Below the pieces are notes generated by a model that worked only from the letters and a program-made list of their open reading frames with translations, ran no database searches and was not told where the DNA came from. Shown one piece after another: positions 1 through 7,514 of a stretch of DNA of 64,000 nt; the stretch's first letter is position 1, and each line of letters opens with the position of its first letter. A program made the translations under genes and the position numbers. Source of the stretch: Plecoglossus altivelis. Its lineage: Eukaryota; Chordata; Actinopteri; Osmeriformes; Plecoglossidae. The stretch lies in contig BROE01000007.1 of assembly GCA_036571765.1 (NCBI GenBank), positions 2,589,930 through 2,653,929 on the forward strand, read 5' to 3'.

Positions 1-945
1 CAAATGTTTATACAAGAACGAATCAGAGATATTGCATTTTGCTTCCATTTTTACTCTATGTATAGTATGTAATTTACATACATACAGTGCATATATGCAT
101 GTACACAAACAACAAAACCAAATTGTCAGTGATAATGTGATTGCAACAGTAAGCACCAGTCTAATCACTCTGTACAGTACTGAGGGTTCTGGTTCTCTCT
201 CTCTCCTGTATTTGGCCATAATTGTGGCCCTTATCTCACCAAAGACCACCGCCCTTGGTCTTCCTCTCCCCTTGTCCTCCACACATTCTCCCTCTGCCTG
301 CCCTTCTGCTTTCCCACTAGACCAGGGGTCTCCAATACTAGTCCTCAAGGGCCGCTGCCCTGAAGGTTTTAGATGTTTCCCTGCTCCAGCACACCTGACT
401 CTAATAAAGGGTCTTTATGAAGCATCCACAGAGCTTGGTAATGGCTCATTCATTAGAATCAGGTGTGCTGGAGGAGGGAAACATCTAAAACCTTCAGGAC
501 AGCGGCCCTCGAGGACCAGGATTGGAGACCCCTGCACTAGACTGTCTTCCTTCATCCATGTTTCTAAACTGCAAATCATTCCAAAGATGTCCTTCATAGT
601 GTGGTTTAAAGTCTGATCAAATTGCCATCATCTGTTATTTAAGTAATTATTACAGTTAATATTCTGCTAAGACTTTCAATCTGGTTACTACATAAATACA
701 CAGCAAATACCATACCTGGGTTTTGAATGTTTTTACCCATTTTGGAAACAACGTGCTTGCATTTGAAAAAAGTGCTTCAAAGAAATTACAGCATTTTACA
801 GGTGGTGGAGTACATATGCGTGATAGATGCTTTTTCATATATTTAATTATTGCATTTTGTCATGGATTTCTGTCTGAAAAATGGTAGGGTCAATATATGA
901 GGAGTATTTGCATTTTGTCTTACGCGTGATTCCTTGTCTGTCCAG
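1..945. other. Intron or flank of the ARM gene
   Basis: No exon could be recognised here. The stretch holds the hAT MITE at 323-534 and is otherwise AT-rich single-copy-looking sequence. The long + frame at 32-616 is largely MITE sequence. Confidence 0.5.
323..534. mobile_element. hAT-type palindromic MITE, copy 1 (212 bp)
   Basis: The ends CAGGGGTCTCCAATACTAG and its near-complement at 516-534 form long terminal inverted repeats covering about 65 bp per arm. The element is flanked by a perfect 8-bp target duplication CACTAGAC (315-322 and 535-542), which is the hAT signature. It has the same 212-bp length as the copy at 13226-13437 and no coding capacity. Confidence 0.9.
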
Positions 946-1068
946 AGAGGGGCACTCCTGAGCAGGTGGTGATCAGTGGGATCCTACCTGTGCTGGCCCA
1001 CACCTTTCAGAGCAAAGGTCCTCTCACCCTCATCTCTGCAAGACTCGTGGCTGAACTTGCTCGAGAGC
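946..1068 (+). CDS. ARM-repeat gene, exon with acceptor tccag and donor gtgagt
   Basis: This 123-nt exon enters in phase with two bases completing a codon and leaves with one base (C). It encodes an ARM-like helix pair containing SGILPVLAHTF and ARLVAELARE. Confidence 0.65.
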
Positions 1069-1908
1069 GTGAGTAAGAGCAAAGGATGCATGAAGATGCA
1101 TCAATAACGTACACTCTCAAGGGAATCCAGTTTTGTTGAGTGTGTGTGTGTGTGTTTCAGCTCTAGTGAGGAAGCGGTTCGGGGAGGCAGGGTTGGTGTC
1201 TGCGCTGCTGTGTGTGTTGAGCTGTGGGGATGAGGAAATTCTTCTCTATGCTGGATTGGCCATAGCGCGCATGAGCTACGAAAGCCGTGAGTCCAAGTCT
1301 ACTCAATGCTAAGACATGGCGTCAACAAAGCGTCCTAGCAGTGTGATGGTTACATCATCATGGCATAGCAGCTGTCTGTCTCCCAGCTCTCTCTATTCCT
1401 CTGTCATCCCTGCTTCCTCGTCTGTTCTCTTTCAGATGCTCACCAGGAGGAGCTACTGAGGCAGGGGGTGATGCCCCGCCTGGCAGGGGTCCTGCTCCGC
1501 TGCCATAGCAACAAGGACCTGGAACAGGTGTGTCTGCTGGCCCTATGTAACCTGGGCGACGTCGGGGAGGGGGAGGAGGCGGGGCTGGTCTGGGAGAGAG
1601 GCATGTCCCTGCGTCCCGGAGAGTCACTGTTCCGAGGCGTGTCTCCTCACTCCTGCGGCTTCAGCTCCACCGTTGTCATGGTGAAGCTGTCCCAGTGGGC
1701 GTCGGACCAGTTTGGGGTCAGCATCGAGGTTCTCCAGCGCTGCTCCTCCTCCTTCTGGAACTTTCACAAGATGAAGCATTCAGTCCGCCGCTTCCCACTC
1801 ACTAACCTGAGCTCCTGCCCCAAGTTCTACAAGGTCATCAAGTATTCCGTCCAGAACGTGCCCAAGAGCAGGAGCCTGAAGACCCATGTGTTTCACACTT
1901 TTCTCTGA
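946..1908 (+). CDS. Armadillo-repeat protein, RAP1GDS1 (SmgGDS)-like; 3' three exons, partial
   Basis: Three exons join in phase: 946-1068, 1161-1286 and 1436-1908 (stop TGA 1906-1908), with GTGAGT donors after the first two and pyrimidine-rich AG acceptors. The 123- and 126-nt exons each encode about one 42-residue ARM repeat. Motifs such as SGILPVLA, AELARE, EAGLVSALL, DEEILLYAG and YESH line up with the N-terminal ARM repeats of RAP1GDS1 (recalled family: SGIL, AEVAK, AGLISPLV, DQEVLLQTG, YDSH). LLRQGVMPRLAGVLL then matches a later ARM repeat. RAP1GDS1 is a chaperone/exchange factor for prenylated small GTPases. After LALCNLGD about 110 residues (from VGEGEEAG to the end, KTHVFHTFL) no longer look like ARM and I do not recognise them. 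The 5' exons must lie left of the window or in its first 900 bases. Family assignment is moderate; a separate fish-specific ARM family is possible. Confidence 0.6.
1161..1286 (+). CDS. ARM-repeat gene, second visible exon
   Basis: This 126-nt exon follows a (GT)n-TTTCAG acceptor and ends at GTGAGT. It continues the frame with PLVRKRFGEAGLVSALL and YAGLAIARMSYES. Its 42-codon length is the usual ARM-repeat exon size. Confidence 0.65.
1436..1908 (+). CDS. ARM-repeat gene, terminal coding exon with novel tail
   Basis: This 473-nt exon starts after ctctttcag, completes an ARM repeat (HAHQEELLRQGVMPRLAGV, then CLLALCNLGD) and runs to TGA. The tail is GC-rich and codes for a Cys/Ser/Phe-rich stretch (SCGFSSTVVMVKLSQWAS; CSSSFWNFHKMKHSVRRF). 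Frame and splice phase support it as real coding sequence. Confidence 0.65.
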
Positions 1909-1931
1909 CAGAGACTACAAACATGGTGGAC

Positions 1932-2141
1932 AATAAACTACAAAAGACTCTGGGATGGTAGTTAATGAACTACAAACAGGACAACTGAAGGACCTGGGGG
2001 TACCATGGTCCGACAAACTTTGTGATGTCAAATTAATTATGAAACTCATTCAACATTTGGGACAGACTGCTTTATTTATGCCTATATTACAGCTTAAACT
2101 TATTTTTGTGCAGCACTTTCTGTTTTGTTTGGCCTATTAAA
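1932..2141 (+). terminator. Candidate polyadenylation signals of the ARM gene
   Basis: AATAAA lies at 1932-1937, only 24 nt after the stop codon, and ATTAAA at 2136-2141, followed by a T-rich stretch. The second is the more plausible 3' end because it leaves a UTR of about 250 nt. Confidence 0.4.
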
Positions 2142-2382
2142 ATTGCTTCTAAAAACAACTGATTGATTCTTGTCTCTAATTCTTAAGAGTTGGTTTGAGA
2201 CCTCCCCTTTGAGATTGGTTTGACTGAAATATGCTTATTGTAAAGCTACTTTGAATCAAACACTTGTCCTCCTCTTTCCATGGGGGGCCCCCTTTCACTA
2301 TTCAGAGCAGGAAATTGCCTTACTAAGCTTGCCTTTACTAATTGAGCATTGAGTTACTACAAATCTCTGCCCGGCTGAGCCA

Positions 2383-2573
2383 TACTCTGTAGGTATGTGT
2401 GTACTCTTTAGGTATGTGTGTACTCTGTAGGTATGTGTGTACTCTGTAGGTTTGAGTGTGCTCTGTAGGTATATGTGTACTCTGTATGTATGTGTGTACT
2501 CTGTAGGTATGTGTGTACTCTGTAGGTTTGAGTGTACTCTGTATGTATGTGTATACTCTGTAGGTATGAGTGT
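2383..2573. repeat. 19-bp minisatellite, about 10 copies
   Basis: The unit TACTCTGTAGGTATGTGTG repeats with variants (TTTGAGTGT, GTATGTATG). The tract of 191 bp equals ten 19-bp units. The minus-strand frame through it is repetitive (period THIPTEY) and is not a gene. Confidence 0.92.
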
Positions 2574-2828
2574 ATCTGGTTGTGCGTGCAATGTTATTTA
2601 AAAATCTCTCTTCCTAACTTCAATATTCCTAACATCTTAACATCAGGCTGATGTCGATAAGACGTATGTGTGCTAGCTGGGACTGCGATGATTACCTCAA
2701 CATTGTTTTGTAGATAACATGTATATTCTAACTCTGCAATTCATTGCTGTTTAAAAAACAATTGAAATAATAGTTTTAAAAATGGGTCTGTCTACCTAGT
2801 TTAATAGTTGTATAAAGGTACAAACAAA

Positions 2829-2987
2829 ATGGATAGCCAGTGCGTCATTTGTGGGAAGAACTTTGCCAACCTGAGGCCACAATTGAGCAACACCCACCAT
2901 GTTGTCAATTATGAAAAGATTAACCATCTGTTGAAATATAGTAGCGGCAGGTGCAAGTATATCAATGCATTTTTAAAGCATTGTTAG
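2829..2987 (+). pseudogene. Decayed C2H2-like zinc-finger ORF (52 codons)
   Basis: ATG at 2829 opens a 52-codon frame to TAG 2985-2987, beginning MDSQCVICGKNFANLRPQL and followed by SNTHHVVNYEKINHLLK. The pattern C-x2-C-G-K-x-F-x-N-L and the following NYEK...LL..SSGR resemble a zinc-finger module I recall from repeated, uncharacterised fish proteins linked to mobile elements. In that module the position of the first zinc-binding His is Gln here (RPQL where RHL is expected), so the finger is probably non-functional. A GT donor-like site follows SSG (GGCAG-GTGCAAG), so it may be a stranded first exon. Function unknown. Confidence 0.45.
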
Positions 2988-3101
2988 CAATATTTTGACA
3001 GTTGTTTTAGGCCCTACTTACATATACCATTTTCCGAAAGTAATGGTAAAATCTCCCATTTCCATATTTTAATACATCTAGAATGGCTCAAGGTCTGGCC
3101 A

Positions 3102-3235
3102 TGGGAAATCTAACCACACCTGACTCTAATTAAGAGTCATTATCAGGCATCCACAGAGCTTGACAATGACCCATTGTGCTAGTGCAGGGAAACACTTTCA
3201 CAACAGTGGCCACTAAGCCCTGGGATTGCCCAACC
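3102..3235. mobile_element. Degenerate copy of the 212-bp hAT MITE
   Basis: The order of motifs CACCTGACTCTAATTAAG, GGCATCCACAGAGCTTG, AATGACCCATT, CAGGGAAACA and ACAGTGGCC follows the centre and right arm of the MITEs at 323 and 13226. The left arm is largely lost. Confidence 0.7.
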
Positions 3236-3510
3236 CCACTTACCTCCACTTCTGTCTGTTTTGTAACATCTTTCTTCACAGGGAACCAAACCCTATACGG
3301 ACGAAGCAAAAAGGATGGCCTTAGTTGGCCTCACTTGTTACAAGCAGGGCTTCACATACGCCCATAGAACTGCCCCTCAACCAACCTAAACCCTCAAGGA
3401 TGCCTGGAATTCAGCCAACACTTTTTCTATTGGAGTGTGTCCAGCCTGACCTCGCTCAATGACCTTCCTGGCATCTCATCGTAGCTCACGTTGTTGCACT
3501 TAGTATTCTG

Positions 3511-3800
3511 GGGGCGTCAGATGGCTGAGCGTTTAAGGCAGTGGTGTGGAACCATAGTTGGTTTTTGTGTCAACCAAGCACGACACCAGCTGATTTTACC
3601 AGGGATTTAATCCTTTTAGTGAAATCAGGTGATGTCGTGCGTGGTTGACGTGAAAACATGCAGCCTCTTGGCCCTTGGTTCCACACCACTGGGTCAAGGG
3701 AGTCCGGCACGTCACCCTACTTGCCTTGGGGGGAATGTCCCTCTTCCCTGTTAGTCACTCTGGATAAGAGCGTCTGCAAACCGACTTAATGTAATGTTGT
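3511..3800 (+). mobile_element. tRNA-Leu-derived SINE interrupted by a MITE
   Basis: The head GTCAGATGGCTGAGCG-TTTAAGG is tRNA-Leu-like with a polymerase III A box. The tail carries ACTTGCCTTGGGGGGAATGT and CTCTGGATAAGAGCGTCTGC, the 3' part familiar from fish SINEs. A second element sits between head and tail (3539-3691), and no B box can be recognised, so this is a dead copy and not a tRNA gene. Confidence 0.8.
3539..3691. mobile_element. hAT-like MITE nested in the SINE (153 bp)
   Basis: The ends CAGTGGTGTGGAACC and GGTTCCACACCACTG are perfect inverse complements, and the arms pair further in (AGCACGACACCAGCTGATTT with AAATCAGGTGATGTCGTGC). The flanks GTTTAAGG and GGTCAAGG look like a diverged 8-bp target duplication. 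It is a different family from the 212-bp MITE. Confidence 0.85.
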
Positions 3801-4139
3801 TTGTCTTTACAACATAGTGCCAAAAGCGGAAGGAGTAAGGAAAATCTCCCCTGATAATCAACCAACACATTAACAGTGTCTTTCTATTTGTTGACTCTGC
3901 GGCAAACTTCAGGCAGATGAAGCCTGTTCATCCAAGGCTTCACTTTGGGCCAATTCAATGGTCCAAAGAGACATTCATGTTAAATTAATATTTTCCTTAC
4001 TCACCCACCATTACATTTAAATTGTAATTGTATAGGTCAGTCTGTCATATACCCTGCCAAAGACGAAGAACGGGGAGGAAGAATCGATCCACCACGAAAA
4101 AAATGCTACGCACACAGCCACGTGACTTCTTCGAGAAAT

Positions 4140-4330
4140 AACTCCAGCCCAGATAGCAAAGACATGTTGAATTGACGTTGAGTTTTGGTTATATTGACCG
4201 GTTTCCATCGGATAACCTGAATTTAACGTTGAATCAACGTTGTAATCGGTTGTTCTATCAACGTCGGGGAACGTCGAGAAGACAACGTCGACTCAACGTT
4301 GCTTTTGATTGCTTCAACATTGTTCAAAAC
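4140..4330. repeat. Interspersed repeat rich in CAACGTTGAATCAACGT motifs
   Basis: Short palindromic words (AACGTT, CAACGTTGAATCAACGTTG, ACAACGTCGACTCAACGTTG) recur, together with a dinucleotide-biased context I associate with dispersed repeats of fish genomes. The class is not determined. Confidence 0.5.
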
Positions 4331-4549
4331 TGTTGAATGGTGGATCAGATTTGTTAACATAGCTCTTTCAAAGTGGGTACGTAGAATAGGGCATTGGCAG
4401 CATCTAGACTTGGACACTGCATTTTGAATTGCGTGATGCGACCTTCTCCTAAACTTGGTTAGTTTTTCTACGTTGGGGTTATGGCCTATACAGGCTACAA
4501 TTAATACGACGCCTAAAAATAAACCTGCCAAATGGACAGGCAGCTTCAT
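4223..4549 (-). CDS. Orphan ORF with signal-peptide-like start (doubtful)
   Basis: From an internal Met at 4547-4549 the frame reads MKLPVHLAGLFLGVVLIVAC, a convincing signal-peptide pattern, then a basic stretch with FRRRSHH and SKSRCCQC. The last third is read through the CAACGTTG repeat at 4140-4330, so the natural end is unknown. No family was recognised. It could be a first exon of a small secreted peptide or chance; chance is the safer default. Confidence 0.15.
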   Translation of the reverse strand: MKLPVHLAGLFLGVVLIVACIGHNPNVEKLTKFRRRSHHAIQNAVSKSRCCQCPILRTHFERAMLTNLIHHSTVLNNVEAIKSNVESTLSSRRSPTLIEQPITTLIQR

Positions 4550-5579
4550 AATACCTTCTTCTATTGTAAATTGTAACAAAAGTTACAGTCGTTAACCAGT
4601 GCTGTTAAGGTACTGTGCAGTTTTCTCTGGCGTCGAATGTGGCTTGTCGTTTGATCCTGTGAAGTCTAACCTACTGCAATGGGATTTCTGGTGGACCATG
4701 TAGTTGTTTCCGATCGTCAAGTCCATTTAGCCCAATCGCATTACAATGGGATAATTTCTGAAAGCATTTGCATTACAGTGAGGAGGAAAGGTTGCCTACA
4801 ATTGCCGTGATGACGTCGTTCTGGTCATGGGATCACAACAGATCTCGAGTGCATTTCCATTTTGAAAGTTTTATTCGCCTACTACATGGATTTCATTAGT
4901 AATCATTCATTTTCTCATCTACAGAAACAATTCAGGCTACTAGCTAAAATACTAAATGAACTTAATTTCCATTCTTTACTGTAAGGAATGACAAAAACAA
5001 TCAATTGGTGATGTGTGACATTATTCAACAAACATTATTTGTATAGCAGACCAAAGCTGTATAAATCATACACAATGCAAACTTGAGTTCCAATAATTTA
5101 AGAGTTAAAAGTGATAAAATCGCAAATGTCCCAAGAGTTGCATTTCCAAAGACAAATAATCACAGGATCACAGTTAATAATATATAAATAAATAATTTAA
5201 AAATTGTCAGGTAAAAAATCACCTGACATGTCTGTGTCCATGAGGGTCTGAAGTGGGGGTGGCCTTTTGTCAGTCCTTTCAGGAAGCAAAGACGCATGGG
5301 ACACGGGCCACCAATTGGCAAGATTAAATCACGTGTAAAGAAGTATGTTTGATTGTTTAAAGACTTATTTTGACTTTATTTATATACTTTTATACTTAAA
5401 AAAAAACTTTTTAAAAATACATATAGTGGTTTTCCGTTGCCTCAGGGCAACACCGTGCAATTGGACTACTTTTGTTCAAGCAATATTGTGCTAAAGTGTG
5501 GAGATGCCTCAGAAAATCCAAAGAAGATACTCCCGCTTCAGAGCTATTGTCTGGTGTGACTTCTGACCTCTATTTCACC

Positions 5580-5796
5580 CACCTCCACAAGCCAGGGATT
5601 CACCTTGTAGTCCTGTAAGATGTTGAAGCCCAGGGTTTCAAAGCAGGAACTGGGGCCCACTTGCCGAGGGAAACTTTTGCGGTAGATCTGCTTCAAGGTG
5701 GGCTGGGCTGTGATGATTACTTCCTTCATGTCGCTCCATACCAGCATGGGGTCATTTGAGTGCTGGGACAACCATTACCTGAACGATGACAGCTTC
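5580..5796 (-). pseudogene. TTLL pseudogene, exon C
   Basis: The exon aligns residue for residue with TTLL6 from KLSTF to EDVII, then lacks KTLI, then runs to WLVEV. GTGAAA after WLVEV+G may be the old donor. The frame then drifts to a stop at 5544. Confidence 0.85.
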
Positions 5797-5948
5797 CGGA
5801 CAGGCAGAGTAGATTAACAGGTGTTTAGAGCACCAAGTGTTTGACAAATTAGAAAGGAGGTATTTTAATTATAATGTTTAAGGGGGGCCGATATCAGTGA
5901 ACCACACACTCTGTCTATTATTATTGTACAAATCTGATATTAAACTAC

Positions 5949-6034
5949 CTTTTACTGCCACATTCAACGTCATAGTCAAAATTGCTGGTGTGCTTGTTTA
6001 TGGCCTAGTTGATGAGAGGCATGCAGATGTCATC
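5949..6034 (-). pseudogene. TTLL pseudogene, exon B
   Basis: The 86-nt exon between tgtctgtag and GTAGTT begins DDICMPLIN and ends in GSK plus two bases. In LIN-stop-AINKH the family Tyr is TAG, and the conserved His of CMHLTN is Pro. Confidence 0.85.
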
Positions 6035-6136
6035 CTACAGACAGGAAAACCAAGCGTAATATTGCTGCTAATGTGAAGTGGTGAAATTTATTCAAGTGCA
6101 CTGGATAACGAGCTTCATAAAGTGTTTTTTTTTTAC

Positions 6137-6267
6137 CAGGTTGTTGTTGTGAAGGGGCTTGTATTTGGATGTAGCAAAGCGCATCAGACCATTGTAAAGG
6201 AATACCCTCAGGGAGTCACATGATGTCACAAGCACATAAAGTCAGAGATCAAACTTAAGGCCATCGG
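6137..6267 (-). pseudogene. TTLL pseudogene, exon A
   Basis: The exon lies between ccccagcaccag and GTAAAA (131 nt) and stays in phase with exon B. Its in-frame TGA sits between DGLKFDL and LYVLVTSCD. Confidence 0.85.
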
Positions 6268-6549
6268 CTGGTGCTGGGGATGGACAAATTATGTTTCAGA
6301 CGACAGGTGTCTTCCTCCTTCATCACAAATGGTGTTGACACAGTAAGTTTGCTTTTTAATTGGGATGGCTTGACCTATGTCAACGTCACCTTCTTAGCTG
6401 ATAGGAGGAGCCTTACTGCTTCAAGGTTCTTTCAGAGATGGTATGCTGCATAAGTTGGTTGTAACAAGTGGTTATTTGACTTACTGTTGATTTTCTAACA
6501 TCTCATTCCCCTCTGACGTCTGACAAGAAGGCTTTTTTTCCCCACACTG

Positions 6550-6740
6550 TCATTCACTGGATATTATTTTCATTTTTAGACCATTCTCAGTAAACCTTAC
6601 AGATGGTTGTGCATAAAATCCTAGAGGATCAGCAGTTTTTGAAATACTCAGACCAGCCCGTCTGGCACCAACAATCGTACCACTTGATCCTGTCCACATG
6701 CCTAAATGTATCGAGTTCCTGCCATGTAATGTGTCAAAAG
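6550..6740. repeat. Degraded dispersed repeat
   Basis: The words GATCAGCAGTTTTTGAAATA, CTCAGACCAGCCCGTCTGGC and CATGCCTAAATGTATCGAGT occur in the order I recall from a widespread fish repeat; the middle segment is deleted. The class is not assigned. Confidence 0.6.
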
Positions 6741-7514
6741 CCCTTCCACAATGTGTCGTAAGCCTTCGCAATGTGAAAATACCACAGCCATAACATCATC
6801 TCCAGCTGAGTAACCGTGAATGATTTCTCTATAGCCCCAATGTCTTTTAGCTTTTTAAAAACATCTTCAATTTGTTGAATCATTTCCAGTCTCTCTGGCT
6901 AGAAAAAAAGATCAAGGAAGCTTCTACTTGGGAAATGTTGCCATCTATTGGCGCACCAGCCAACCACTTCAGTCACCTACTTTTAATCCAATTGTAATAC
7001 AATAAAGGATTGGCTTCACAGGGTGTTTTTAAAAGATAGAGATAATATGCAACACCAAGTATTTTATAGATCATATTTGAATAAACTGTTAATGTAAAAC
7101 TAATCACCAGGGCAGGGGACAGCCTCTACCATTAACAAGTTATCCCTCATTAACATGTTGGAATAAGTAGGTTAAGCTTGATCTTAATTGTTCCATATTA
7201 CAAGCAGCAAAATGGATCGCAGCAATTAAGTCAAGCATCTAATGATTATGGCAGTATACATAAGAATGGAATGTTGCCAAAATAGATATTCATTATTAAC
7301 AAATTGAAGTGATTATTTCAGAAAATATGTTACTGGAAGTTGGGCCTCAATGCAGATCCAGTATAGATTCATGAGTTTAAAAGCTCTCCTTCAAATAATT
7401 TGAATTATTTAAAAATGAGAAGTCTACAGCAGCTTTCAGGTATCATCTGAATACATATTTATTAGATAAATATTAGGTTGTCACATCATCTAACTACATA
7501 CAGTTTTTCAAGAC
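6741..7514. other. AT-rich intergenic sequence
   Basis: Nothing recognisable apart from a short open minus-strand stretch (6734-6898) behind a good acceptor-like site, reported as a finding. Confidence 0.4.

Larger units (their letters stand above)
2160..5578. other. Repeat-rich intergenic interval
   Basis: Between the ARM gene and the TTLL pseudogene lie the elements listed separately. The remainder (about 4580-5540) is AT-rich with no recognisable gene. Confidence 0.5.
5580..6267 (-). pseudogene. TTLL6/13-type tubulin glutamylase pseudogene, three exons
   Basis: Three minus-strand exon remnants encode consecutive parts of the tubulin-tyrosine-ligase-like catalytic core: 6137-6267 (DGLKFDL, stop, then LYVLVTSCDSLRVFLYNG), 5949-6034 (DDICMPLIN, stop, AINKHTSNF and GSKR) and 5580-5796 (KLSSFR, stop, then the VWSDMKEVII region and CFETLGFNILQDYKVNPWLVEV). 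Motifs match TTLL6/13 (FKFDLRVYVLVTSCD; ICMHLTNY.INKH; GSKRKLS; CFEILGFDILLDRKLKPWLLEV). Damage: TGA where Arg is expected (CGA to TGA), TAG at the Tyr of LTNY, TAA where the family has Ser in FNSYM, a 4-codon deletion after EVII, and CG instead of AG at the exon-3 acceptor (5797-5798). Introns are retained, so it is not a processed copy. Polyglutamylation of tubulin would have been its job. Confidence 0.88.

Noticed and set aside
32..616. 194-codon frame
   Set aside because: A large part is the hAT MITE (323-534) and the rest is intronic in character.
2298..2591. 97-codon minus frame of THIPTEY repeats
   Set aside because: Produced by the 19-bp minisatellite.
3511..3560. tRNA-Leu gene
   Set aside because: Only the A-box half is present, followed by a MITE and a SINE tail.
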